Shown in pieces: positions 45,400 through 56,635 of a stretch of DNA of 64,000 bases. Each line of letters starts with the position of its first letter. Position 1 is the stretch's first letter. The notes under the pieces were generated by a model, which was not told the DNA's origin, did no database searches, and saw nothing but the letters and a program-made list of their open reading frames with translations. The stretch comes from Armigeres subalbatus (lineage: Eukaryota > Arthropoda > Insecta > Diptera > Culicidae), in contig NC_085141.1 of assembly GCF_024139115.2 (NCBI RefSeq), forward strand, positions 42,529,065 through 42,593,064, read 5' to 3'. The position numbers were made by a program, and so were the translations under genes.

Positions 45400-46090
45400 A
45401 TTGTGTTTATTTGACAGGCTCAGGCGTGTATAACACTTAACGGAGCCGAGACTTTATGATATTTACAATCGATATCATCTTATTATCAACAGTTAGTAAG
45501 GGGAAAGGGTATAGACCAAGATACTCGTGGCGACTCAAGGTTAGATTGCGTAATTTCAGGACGGACTAGGTTGGGATTTAGGTTTGAGGTATTTCAGCTG
45601 CTCATCCGGGTATTTGACGTCAATAACGGTATGGCGTAGCGTCGGGCTCGAGTTGTGGTTCGTCAGGGAGCATCTTCCGGATGGCCATAGCTTCGTATTA
45701 CACAGAACAATAAGACAAAAACAAAAACGAGAAAGAAAAAAAGATAGGGGAATTAGACTTTTATGTCAGACGAGCAAAGAAATGCATAGATGGCCTGCAT
45801 ACTACCACATCGCGATCCCCCAAAACACCTCTTACTTCCCTGTAGGGTTGTTTACCTCGGGCCACAAGGGTATCCAATAGTTGCTCTCTGGAGGCGTCGT
45901 TTTCCGAGCAATACCAAACTACGTGATCGGTGTCATCGTAACCGGCTCCACACCTACATAGGTTGCTATCAACCAGGTTTATTCTATAGAGGTGTGCGTT
46001 TAGTGAATAGTGATTGGACATAAGTCTCGACATCGTGCGAATGAAGCCTCGGCTTAAAAAACGCGGGCTGCTATGGTAGTCTATAACCAT
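45400..46090 (-). pseudogene. LOA/I-group non-LTR element, C-terminal end
   Basis: The minus frame 45761-46090 carries the post-RNase-H tail typical of LOA and I elements: SRLMSNHYSLNAHLYRINL, then the Cys/His finger NLCRCGAGYDDTDHVVWYC, and REVRGVLGDRDV. The remaining 45400-45760 is likely 3' UTR. Upstream RT and RNase H are absent, which fits 5' truncation; target duplications were not found. Confidence 0.7.
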
Positions 46091-46195
46091 GGAGTACGTT
46101 ATTTAATGACTTCGAATTGGCGGATTGGAATGGCGTATATGAGGCAACTGCTCCTCAAGCCAATAAAATCAAACTCCAACAACGAATTGGCGGAT

Positions 46196-46300
46196 GACGT
46201 TGCACGACCAAGTCGAGTCAAGTACGAGACACTGAAGACGACCTCACAGTTGAGGTCGAAATACGTATATGTAAAAGTAATACGAGGTAGTATAATTAAA
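46196..46300 (+). repeat. short dispersed repeat shared with 7919-8035
   Basis: CGAGTCAAGTACGAGACACT, GACGACCTCACAGTTGAGGT and CGAAATACGTAT align to 7940-8010 at about 85% identity. Confidence 0.7.
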
Positions 46301-47270
46301 TGGAATTGTCTTATGACAGCTAAATTGTGAATACAAAATAATCGTTTGTACTAACCAATTAACTTTGGGCGAGACGAAGTTCGATGGGTTTGATAGAATC
46401 TAATAATATTTAAGATAAATATCCTTGGGAGCGCTACTTTTATTATTAGCTTTCGTTAAATGCACTAAAAAGACATCATCGCCGCAAAGAAGAAGCTGTG
46501 TTTTTTTTGACAATTCAACTGTATGATAGCTTTCTTTTAATCAACAACACTGTCATATGAATAATAACCGCAAAGACATCTTCGGCACGCGCGCCTGTCG
46601 CACAGTTTCTCTCAATCGTGGCAACAGAAGCAAGGATGTGTACATCACGTTTGTCTGGATGGGTGCCGTACACACAATCGCTATAAACTGCACCCCTCTC
46701 TTTCCACGAGCGATTCGGATCTGATCCTGATCCTGATGCCCAATAAACAACAATATTCAACACGTGTGCATCCGCCTTGGCTTACAGTCAGCAGTGACTT
46801 CCCTCGAGTTGGTTTTGCTTGGTTTCTTGAATACGGTAGCAATGCATCAGCGTAGCGTTTGCTCAATTTTTTAATTAAATTGATTACGCGTTTTATTTTT
46901 GGCCAAGGCGGTGGTGAGCTGTGGTTCATGTTTACAATTTATTTAATAAAGTTCTGAATGGATTTGACAATGATTTATGGGCAACCGTCGAAAAGGATAA
47001 AAAGGGTATTTTTTGTCGCGATATTTGCTGTATCAGAAAAAATACGTGATATTTTGATCAAAATAAAAAATAATTCCAGGGATCGCCATCCCGCGAAGTC
47101 ACTATGTAAGATTAGAATGTATAGAATAAAAGTGGGTGGCAATCCAGTTGCTCGAAACATCTCACAAATCTTCTAGAGGGAGACTTCAAGAGCAGTGCGG
47201 AACGCAAATGGAATCCAAGTAGAGTTGAAATTCTTTTGAAAAAATAGTGGGCTTTCCTTGAAATCTTCAC
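46301..47270. other. unassigned 1 kb
   Basis: No repeat partner or coding signature was recognised. GGATCTGATCCTGATCCTGA near 46708 is a short microsatellite. Confidence 0.3.
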
Positions 47271-47274
47271 CGAT

Positions 47275-47552
47275 ACACCCAACCAGCGACTGTTAGATTT
47301 TCTATCAATTCTGTATAAAAATCTACCAAAACCTGTATAAGAACTGGGCATATTCTAAATTGTTAGATTAGATTGTAATAAAAGAAATGTAAACTCACTA
47401 ACACATATTGTAAGACAAGCTTTCAAAACTGTAAGGTCTCATACAATATTTGTATAAGAGTCTAGCATTTTCGCATATGCCCAGTTCTTAAACAGGTTTT
47501 GGTAGGTCGTTATACAGAATTATTAGAAAATCTAACAATCACCGGTTGTGTG
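47275..47552. mobile_element. palindromic MITE, arms about 80 bp
   Basis: ACACCCAACCAGCGACTGTT and (inverted) ACACACAACCGGTGATTGTT start arms that continue through AGATTTTCTA, AATTCTGTATAA, CTACCAAAACCTGT and AAGAACTGGGCAT. The ends resemble 1933. Confidence 0.7.
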
Positions 47553-47559
47553 TAACATT

Positions 47560-49440
47560 ATGAATTTCTAGTAGAATACTAAACGACATCGTTTTACTAG
47601 AGATGTGTCAGTATATATTTTATTCGTTCGGTAAAATCTCACGATCATTTTATCTATAATATGTATGTATGGTAGAAGTTTATAATATATTGTAAATCTT
47701 TAGGTATCTAAACTTTTCGAATTCTATCAGTAGTATACACCACGCGAAATACTTGAGCCTCCTGAATTGAAAAAAAGGTTAAATATCAATCCATTCAAAT
47801 AAAATTAATAACCCTTCCAGTCATAAATCAATCAGCAGCCTTAGCAACAACATCAATATTGGAGAGGAAAAATCACCGATCACCTATCTTTTATCAGGTT
47901 GGAAAATCTGATTCCTCTGCCCAGCACTGGCAAACGAACAAACGAGAGTGCGTGAGCGATCAGTTTAGGTCGTAAATCTTTCGTTTCGATTTCCTCGCCA
48001 TTACCCTAACAAATCTTCCTCACACGATCGTTTTGATGCCTTGATCTTTCGTGTGTGTGTCTACTTTGAACTTTCCTCTGCCTTCTTTGGGGGTTTCCTA
48101 GGTGATTGAAAGTCTCGTTTGTTTCAGCCTAATTAAGTGGTTGCTAAGATCGCTGGAAGAGTTATGGCCCTCTTCGATCTGCTTGCGAGTCGAGGAAAGT
48201 GGAAGATAATTTGTAAAGTTGATTGTTTACCAGATCAATTTAGATACAGTGCGGGAATGGAATTCTGGTATGTCGAAGGAGGATGCTTACAATGAAACAG
48301 AAGTTATTGCATCGCGTTCTAGCTCACAGCTCGAGAGAAAACCGGAGATAATTCATTTATTTGTGTTTATTTACATCTGTTTGATACTGATGATGCTTGA
48401 CTTCCCTCTCTGCAAGGAAGCACTCGATCCAACCTGAAGTAGGAGCGAACAAAAAAACGCAACATAATATGCTCCGATCAGCATAACCCTGTGGATTGCG
48501 AGTTGGCAGACTGCATGTCTGCTTTATGTTTACTGTAAACATTGATGCACACAAAGAGTGTTTACCGGACGAATCAACGAAAGAGCCATCCATACTCCCC
48601 CTCACTCTTTATGAACATCATGTTGTGGATGGTGTACCTATTGGCAGCATCATGAAGCATGAAGGGTCCACACATCACGATCCAAGCAATCTGTGGTTTG
48701 TGTTTTAATTTTCACCTCACTCATCGCTTGCTGCTGGAAGGTGGGAAAAAAGGGGAGGACAGGCTCCTGCTGCTGTTATGGCTCACCTTCCGGTAACCAT
48801 TAGCAACTCGCCTACCGAGATAGCAGCGACCAGCCAAAGTGGCGCAGCAGCGCTGGCTGGAACTGGTAGACTCAGGGGCATTTTCCCTGCCAGACTGCAC
48901 GTCTTTTGCGGTTTTCTCTCGGAATTACTTGATTCACCTCAAGCCATGTGTGCTTGGAAATAAAAACTCAAAATGGTAAAAAAAAGCAACCGTGAAATTA
49001 ATAACAGAGAGAGGCAAACGATTCGTTCTGTTTCAACGCCCACTAATGGATCAATAATTGAACAATGGAGTGATGATGGCGGCTGTATGGTAGCATGCCA
49101 TAAGCGGTGAGAAGGTAAAAATGTGTTTGCAAAAATATTCTTCTTCTTTCAAGGCGAACGAAGTTGGGTGTCCAGAGAAATGTTTGAACAGTCATGATGG
49201 TCATATCATATGGGAAACACACCAAGCGCATAGCTGTGCTCTCAGCAAATACAGACCTCATTCGATTTTGGCAACATGTTCAGAACATTTATGTTGCTAA
49301 AATCGAATGGTTTTTGTTTTCTCATGATACTTTACATTTCTTCACTTATTGTGACACTAGACACACTGTGATTTTTTACGCTGATTTTGATTTGCAACTT
49401 TTTGACCACGCCGCCGGTAAATTTTAGGCGCGCAGTTGAA
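47560..49440. other. unassigned 1.9 kb, low-copy appearance
   Basis: No element was recognised. The segment from about 47820 to 48960 is less AT-rich, with CTTTCGTGTGTGTGT near 48047 and no long frame with recognisable motifs. It could be host regulatory or intronic sequence. Confidence 0.3.
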
Positions 49441-49442
49441 AT

Positions 49443-49561
49443 AAGGGGCCTTTTACAAACTACGTAACGCTGTAAGGGGATTGAGGGGGTCAGGCCGAGC
49501 ATTACGATCCATACAAAAAAAACTGAACCTTCCATACAAAAAGTGTTACGAGGGGGAGGGT
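49443..49561. mobile_element. small GTAACG-type MITE
   Basis: CTACGTAACGCTGTAAGGGG and GTGTTACGAGGGGGAGGG bound a central palindrome (CATTACGATCCATACAAAAA / TTCCATACAAAAAGTGTTAC). It abuts the third retroposon copy. Confidence 0.5.
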
Positions 49562-49970
49562 GGGCACAATTCGTAGTTGCTACTCCGTGATTGACTAGAA
49601 CTTGCGAAAATGTACAGAGAACACAATGAATGGGGCTTGGGATTAGCTACCCATTCTCAATGTACACGTATCCGGAGCTCAAATATTTTAAGTCAATAAC
49701 GGCGCCTGCCTCATCCTTACGGTCATTTAGAAAGGGAAGGATTGTTATTCCGACTCTCGTTGCTACTAGAGACCGAGTATACCTCTGCATCTCCAAGATT
49801 GTCTTGGAATAGGAAAGCGTGGATTCACTTCGGTAAGTGATGCGATCTATGGGATGGGAAATAACACTAATTCGCTATCTCGCGACGAGACAAATGTTTA
49901 ACCATGCACGCCCGGTGGCATATGAAAACGGAGGAGAAACGTTTTGGACGACTCACATAGGAGTACGCAG
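49562..49970 (-). mobile_element. satellite-bearing retroposon family, copy 3, 5'-truncated
   Basis: The body from CACAATTCGTAGTTGCTACT to GCACGCCCGGTGGCATATGA matches copies 1 and 2 with about 10% divergence. The 95-bp array is absent and the ATGCTC tail is missing. Loss of the array side is what 5' truncation predicts for a minus-sense retroposon. Confidence 0.65.
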
Positions 49971-51206
49971 TGTAAAAGCGTGGCCAATACTATGTTAATC
50001 ATTTAGTCGTCTGTAAATCCATGCAATAAACAGCAAAGGGTAATTTTTTGTTTTTTTTTTGTGCTGTTCGTATTGATCTAGTTGTGAAGTAAGACCACTA
50101 ACGGCGTCGGTTATTGTTATTTGATAGAGCACCACTTGGCGCAAGAACGCTGCCTTTGAGAACTACAGCGTGCTTGTGATGAGTGATGCCCACCTATTAG
50201 TATGATTTTATGTTAATCTTCTTTCTTCAATTACTAAATTTACTTTCAATTACTAAATTTTAAGAAATACGTTCTTTGTTCGTTCACTTCGACTATATAA
50301 ATTTGTCATCGGATAATGTTAAAATCCTTGGATAATGCATTTATATTACCATGGGCGTAGCCAGGATTTCGTGAAGGGGGGGGGGCAACTTTTTGGTCTT
50401 ATAAATCGTAGTTTTATAAAAACACATAAATATTAACAAATGAAACCAAATCCAAACCCAATCGAAACAATATTGATTAAAACAATAATGGATTTAAAAA
50501 TGCGTGATTTATTGCTCATCAGATATTTTAAAATAAAGTGAGAAAAATAATAACGAACTTAGTATTCAAAAAGAATATAAAATCGGCTATAACAATTATT
50601 ATAAAAATCCTGCATTCTTCCATAAGTTTAAGAAAACTAGAACCATACATCTGAATTTCTAAACAAATCCTCTCTGAAATAATATTTATTATAAAGTAGG
50701 CAGAAAAATCAATATGCAAGCTTTCTCCAGGAATTCCTTCGACAATTGCTCCTGGCATTCTATCCGAAATTCTATCAGGGATTCTTTAGGAATGCTTCCA
50801 GCAACTTCTTCGGCAGTGTCTTCAGGAATTCCACCATAAATTTTGCCGGGAAAATTCCACCATTATTTACTCCAAGAAAATCTTCACGAACCTCTTTATA
50901 AGCTGTGCAGAATTCCCTGCAATAATTCAAATAATTTCGTGCTGTTTCCCATAATATTTAAAAATAAGAATATTCCGTGGAAATTCCGCAGAATTTCCAG
51001 TAAACATTCCTGAGAATTTCACGAAAAATCTTCGAATTTCTTGTGTAAATTCCATAAAATTTTCCGTGAATTGTTTCGAATAATTTCTTGTGAAAATTTC
51101 AAAGAATTTCTCCAGGAATTCCACCGAAAATTTATACAGAAATTATACCGAAAATGAAATCAACAATGGAATTTTCGGAGGATTCATTCATTTATTTAGT
51201 TAACAT

Positions 51207-51650
51207 CTAAACAGATAACACTGAATCAACAATTTGACGCCACAATGCACGGTTCGAGGCCGCATCTCTCCATCCTCGGATACGCCCCACGCTCGCCAAG
51301 TCGTTCTGCACCTGGTCTGCCCATCTTGCTCGCTGCGCTCCACGCCGTCTCGTACCTGCCGGATCGGAAGCGAACACCATCTTTGCAGGGTTGCTGTCCG
51401 GCATTCTTGCAACATGTCCTGCCCATCGTACCCTTCCGGCTTTAGCTACCTTCTGGATACTGGGTTCGCCGTAGAGTTGGGCGAGCTCATGGTTCATTCT
51501 TCGCCGCCACACACCATCTTCTTGCACACCGCCAAAGATGGTCCTAAGCACCCGTCTCTCGAATACTCCGAGTGCTTGCAAGTCCTCCTCGAGCATTGTC
51601 CATGTTTCATGTCCGTAGAGGACAACCGGTCTTATAAGCGTCTTGTACAT
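51207..51650 (-). pseudogene. C-terminal part of the RTE protein, other frame
   Basis: It continues the 51632-54127 protein after a frameshift near 51640: TLIRPVVLYGHETWTMLEED, then RVLRTIFGGVQEDGVWRRRM and the family's conserved RWAGHVARMPDSNPAKMVF. Together the two frames have the usual RTE length of about 1,000 residues. A single indel, real or from assembly, separates them. Confidence 0.85.
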
Positions 51651-54127
51651 GACACATTTGGTGCGGTAGCGAATCTTTTCGACCGCAGTTTCTTCTGGAG
51701 CCCGTAGTAGGCCCGACTTCCACAGATGATGCGCCTTCGTATTTCACGACTAACGTTGTTGTCAGCCGTTAGCAAGGATCCGAGGTAGACGAATTCCTCG
51801 ACCACCTCGAAGGTATCCCCGTCTATCGTAACACTGCTTCCCAGGCGGGCCCTGTCGCGCTTGGTTCCGCCCACAAGCATGTACTTTGTCTTTGACGCAT
51901 TCACCACCAGTCCAACTTTTGTTGCTTCACGTTTCAGGCGGGTGTACAGTTCTGCCACCTTTGCAAATGTTCGGCCGACAATGTCCATGTCATCCGCGAA
52001 GCAAATAAATTGACTGGATCTGTTGAAAATCGTACCCCGGCTGTTACACCCGGCTCTCCGCATGACACCTTCTAGCGCAATGTTGAACAACAGGCACGAA
52101 AGTCCAGCACCTTGTCTTAGTCCCCGGCGCGATTCGAACGAACTGGAGTGTTCGCCCGAAATCTTCACACAGTTTTGCACACCATCCACCGTTGCTTTGA
52201 TCAGTCTAGTAAGCTTCCCAGGGAAGCTGTTCTCGTCCATAATTTTCCATAGCTCTACGCGGTCTATGCTGTCGTATGCCGCCTTGAAATCAACGAATAG
52301 ATGGTGCGTTGGGACCTGGTATTCACGGCATTTTTGAAGGATTTGCCGTACAGTAAAGATCTGGTCCGTTGTCGAGCGGCCGTCAACGAAGCCGGCTTGA
52401 TAACTTCCCACGAACTCGTTCACTAATGGTGACAGACGACGGAAGATGATCTGGGATATCACTTTGTAGGCGGCATTAAGGATGGTGATCGCTCGAAAGT
52501 TCTCACACTCCAGTTTGTCGCCTTTCTTGTAGATGGGGCATATAACCCCTTCCTTCCACTCCTCCGGTAGCTGTTCGGTTTCCCAGATTCTGACTATCAG
52601 TTTGTGCAGGCAAGTGGCCAGCTTTTCCGGGCCCATCTTGATGAGCTCAGCTCCGATACCATCCTTACCAGCTGCTTTATTGGTCTTTAGCTGCTGAATG
52701 GCATCCTTAACTTCCCTCAAGGTGGGGGCTGGTTGGCTTCCATCGTCCGCTGAACTGACGTAGTCATCTCCTCCGCTGCCTTGACTTTCACTGCCTGTAC
52801 TCTCAGCGCCATTCAGATGTTCCTCGTAGTGCTGCTTCCACCTTTCGATCACCACACGTTCGTCCGTCAAGATGCTCCCATCCTTATCCCGGCACATTTC
52901 GGCTCGCGGCACGAAGCCTTTACGAGATGCGTTGAGCTTCTGATAGAACTTGCGTGTATCTTGAGAACGGCACAGCTGTTCCATCTCCTCGCACTCCGCT
53001 TCTTCCAGGCGGCGTTTCTTCTCCTGAAAAAGGCGGGTCTGCTGTCTCCGCTTCCGTCTATAACGTTCCACGTTCTGCCGGGTACCTTGCTGCAGCGCGA
53101 CCGCCCGCGCTGCGTCCTTCTCCTCCAGAATCTGTCTGCACTCTTCGTCGAACCAATCGTTCCGTCGACTTCGACCCATATACCCGACGTTGTTCTCCGC
53201 TGCGTCGTTAATGGCTGCTTTAACTGTACTCCAGCAGTCCTCAAGAGGGGCCCCATCGAGCTCACCCTCTTCCGGCAACGCTGCCTCGAGATGCTGCGCG
53301 TATGAAGTGGCGACATCAGGTTGCTTCAGTCGCTCTAGGTCGTACCGCGGCGGTCGTCGGTACCGAACATTGTTGATGACGGATAGTTTTGGGCGCAGTT
53401 TAACCATCACCAGATAGTGGTCAGAGTCGATGTTAGCGCCACGATATGTCCTGACGTCGATAATGTCGGAGAAGTGCCGTCCATCAATCAGAACGTGGTC
53501 GATTTGTGATTCTGTCTGCAGTGGTGATCCCCAGGTGTACCGATACGGGAGGCTGTGTTGGAAGTAGGTGCTACGAATGGCCATATTCTTGGAGGCGGCG
53601 AAATCAATTAGTCGTAGGCCGTTTTCGTTCGTCAGCCGGTGAGCGCTGAACTTTCCAATAGTCGGTCTAAACTCCTCCTCTTGGCCAACCTGAGCGTTCA
53701 AATCTCCTATGATGATTTTGACGTCGTGGCTTGGGCAGCTGTCGTACTCACGTTCCAGCTGCGCGTAGAATGCGTCCTTATCATCATCAGTGCTTCCGGA
53801 GTGTGGGCTATGGACGTTGATTATGCTGAAGTTGAAGAACCGGCCTTTGATCCTCAACCTGCACATTCTTTCATTGATCGGCCACCACCCGATCACGCGC
53901 CTTTGCATATCGCCCATCACTATGAAAGCTGTTCCCAGCTCGTGTGTGTTGCCGCAGCTCTGGTAGATGGTATGATTACCTCTAAACGTTCGCACCATTG
54001 ATCCCTTCCAACAAACCTCCTGCAGCGCTACGATGCCGAATCCACGGTCCTTGAGCACATCGGCGAGTATGCGTGTGCTCCCGATGAAGTTGAGAGATTT
54101 GCAGTTCCACGAACCGAGTTTCCAATC
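51632..54127 (-). CDS. RTE endonuclease-reverse transcriptase, almost intact
   Basis: The frame is open for over 800 codons. Residues counted from 54058: apurinic-type endonuclease with catalytic E in ALQEVCW (14), GDLNAQVG (118-125), QIDHVLIDG (185-193) and SDH (212-214); linker with a charged helix (about 300-360); RT with KAAGKDGIGAELIK (461), NFRAITILNAAYKV (520), motif A FVDFKAAYDSID (588-599), motif B RRGLRQGAGLSCLLFN (644-659) and motif C FADD (687-690). All catalytic residues expected of both enzymes are present. The frame continues upstream of 54058 into DWKLGSWNCKSLNF (from 54127), the usual endonuclease start, so the true N-terminus lies upstream of 54058; no in-frame ATG was found. 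It ends in a frameshift near 51640. Confidence 0.88.
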   Translation of the reverse strand, partial: DWKLGSWNCKSLNFIGSTRILADVLKDRGFGIVALQEVCWKGSMVRTFRGNHTIYQSCGNTHELGTAFIVMGDMQRRVIGWWPINERMCRLRIKGRFFNFSIINVHSPHSGSTDDDKDAFYAQLEREYDSCPSHDVKIIIGDLNAQVGQEEEFRPTIGKFSAHRLTNENGLRLIDFAASKNMAIRSTYFQHSLPYRYTWGSPLQTESQIDHVLIDGRHFSDIIDVRTYRGANIDSDHYLVMVKLRPKLSVINNVRYRRPPRYDLERLKQPDVATSYAQHLEAALPEEGELDGAPLEDCWSTVKAAINDAAENNVGYMGRSRRNDWFDEECRQILEEKDAARAVALQQGTRQNVERYRRKRRQQTRLFQEKKRRLEEAECEEMEQLCRSQDTRKFYQKLNASRKGFVPRAEMCRDKDGSILTDERVVIERWKQHYEEHLNGAESTGSESQGSGGDDYVSSADDGSQPAPTLREVKDAIQQLKTNKAAGKDGIGAELIKMGPEKLATCLHKLIVRIWETEQLPEEWKEGVICPIYKKGDKLECENFRAITILNAAYKVISQIIFRRLSPLVNEFVGSYQAGFVDGRSTTDQIFTVRQILQKCREYQVPTHHLFVDFKAAYDSIDRVELWKIMDENSFPGKLTRLIKATVDGVQNCVKISGEHSSSFESRRGLRQGAGLSCLLFNIALEGVMRRAGCNSRGTIFNRSSQFICFADDMDIVGRTFAKVAELYTRLKREATKVGLVVNASKTKYMLVGGTKRDRARLGSSVTIDGDTFEVVEEFVYLGSLLTADNNVSREIRRRIICGSRAYYGLQKKLRSKRFATAPNVSCTRRL

Positions 54128-56635
54128 GCTAGTCCCTTTTCGTCGCAGTGGTCTTCGCCGATGGTTCCGGTCCGTACTCTCTTGATGATTGTTCGTTGCT
54201 TATGATTTTTTAAAGGCTGGCTTGCAGGGCCTGACACCAAACCCCCTAAATTTCCGGAGGACCATTCCTCCTTATTTCCGGTGGACCATGGTGCACAGTT
54301 TCACTGGCACTCGGACGATGATCAGCCGCCCCTAACATGGAGAACAGACGCTGTTGTGAGCCGATCCTGACATGGAGAACAGACACTCAATAAGATTTGC
54401 ACCTCCGGAGAGGAGCAAACCCCCCCTTCCCTGTCAGCATACGACCATAGTTCCCACCGGGGTTGGTTACCCGATCTTCCCTAAGGTTGCTCGTATCCCG
54501 GCCAGCACCGCGGGGAGGTAGGGATAGGAGTTGAGAGGAATTCGGAGGAATTCCTAGATTAATTCGCAATGAAATCCTGAAAGAATTCCGGTGGAAACTT
54601 CAAGATTTCCACTGAGAGATCCTCCAGGAGTTTCCCCAAAAATTCCTCCTGGAATTCTTCCAGGAGTTTCACCGGCATTTCCACCAAGAATTTCTCTAGG
54701 ATTTCCTTCGAGAATTATTCCGGTAGTTCTATCGGCAGTTCCTCTGAAAATTCTTCCGGGAATTTCGGCAGAATTGGAATTTATTTAGGCTTCTTCAGGA
54801 ATTTATATAGATTTTCCACCAGAAGCTCATCCGAGAATTTCTCTGCGAGCTCCTCAGGGAATTCTCCGGGAGGTCCTCTGATGATGATGATGGTCCAGCT
54901 ACAAATCCCAACAAATGTTTCAGCTAGACGAGATTTGTCTATAAGATGTCTTGTTTCCGATAATGCTTCTGGTAGTTTCCCCGGGGTTCCTTTGAAAATT
55001 CTCCCGGGAGTTTCTTCAGAAATTCTTCCAGAAAATTCCTTCGAGAGTTTCTCCGGGAATTCCACCAGCAATTCATCCGGGAGTTTCTCCGGAAATTCCT
55101 CCGGGAGTTCCACCAGAAGCTATTCCAGTAAATTATTCAGGCTTTTTTTCAGGAAATCATTTAGGCTTTCTTCAGAAATTAAGCTGGAAATTCCTCCCGA
55201 AGTTCTTCCGATAGTTTCTCTGGGAGCTCATCCGGGAGGTCCTCTAGGAATTCTTCTAGGAGTTCCTCCTGAAATTCCTCCGGGAGATCCACCAGCAGTT
55301 TCTACGAGAATCCCTCCGGGTGTTTCTCTGAAAAGGAACTCCCGGAGGAACTCCCAGAGTAATTTCCGGAAGAACTCCCGGGGGATTTTCTATAGGAATT
55401 TCCGGAGAAATTATCAGAGGAATTCTCGGAGGAACTGCCGGTGGAACTTCTGGAGGAATTTATTGAAGAACTACAGGAAGAATTTTCGGAGGAAATCCTG
55501 GAGGAACTCTCGTAAGAATTCTAGGATGAACTCCCAAAGGAATTTCCTTAAGAATTCCAGGAGGCACTCCTGGAAGACTCCGTAAATGAACCTCCCGGAG
55601 GAATTCCCGTAAGAACTCCCAGAGAAATTCTCCGAGGAACTTCTGGAGGAATTTGTAGATAAATGCCTAAAAAAATGCTCAATGAATTCCTGGAAGAAAG
55701 CCTGATTTAATTCCCGAAGGAACTACTGGTGGAACTTCAGAGGAACATCCGGTGGAATACCCTAGAGGAAGAGAAAAAATATTTCTGAAGGAACTTCCGA
55801 AATCCAATTTCCCGTGAAACTCCTGCCAAATATCGTCCAGGAATTCCCTATGAAGTTCCTGGAGGTACTACCGGAGAATGTCTTGGAAAAACTCCTGGAA
55901 GAACTCCCGGAGGAACTCCCACATGCACTTCCGGAGGAATTCTCACATGGAAGTCCTGAAATAATTCTTAGAGAAGTTCCCAAAGGAATTTCCGAAAAAA
56001 TATCTGAAGGAATTCCCAGAAAAATACCAGGAGGAATTAATGCAGAAATTCCCAGATGAAATTCTTAAAGTATTCCCAGATGAATTGCTGAAGAAAATCC
56101 CTGTGGATTGTTCCGAAGAAATTTCTGGAAGAACTTTTGGCAGATATCCGAGTAAATTCCGAGTGAAGTCCGGAAGGAATTCTAGTACACTTCCGCAGAA
56201 AATCTCCCGGAGAAATTCCTGATGGAATTCCTGGAGAAGTACCTGAAGAAAATCCCGAAAAAATACCTGTAAGAATTTCTGGGGAAATACTTGGACGAAT
56301 TCCAGGAGAAATTCATGAAGATATTTCTAGAGGATTTCTTGAAGGATATTCTGAAGTTTTTTTAAAGGATTATTATATTATAAAGGATATTATAAAGGAA
56401 TATAAATTAAAGGAAGAGTTCCGAGAGGAATGCCCGGAGAAGTTCCTAGAAGAATTTTCGAAGGAATTTCTTATAGATTTACAAGTGAAATTATGGAACT
56501 AAATCGGAGGATTTCCGTCATAAATTTTTGAAGAAACTTCTGGTAGAATTTTGGGAAGAAATTCCATATGTATTCTTAACGGAACTCTCGAATGCATTCC
56601 TGAAGGAAATGCCGGATTCTTCCTGAAGAGAGAAT

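Larger units (their letters stand above)
51190..54545 (-). mobile_element. RTE-clade retrotransposon, near full length, copy A
   Basis: About 3.35 kb, with a single ORF, no ORF1, and an ATG-poor 3' tail (AAATAAATGAATG on the minus strand). The 5' end near 54545 and the 3' end near 51190 both abut the GGAATTCC repeat, so the target duplication cannot be separated from repeat units. JAM1 of Aedes is an RTE-clade element of this kind; the exact name is uncertain. Confidence 0.8.

Noticed and set aside
51632..54127. host nuclease or telomerase-like gene
   Set aside because: Domain order, the C-terminal GHVARM block and 3.3-kb relatives with target duplications show an RTE retrotransposon.
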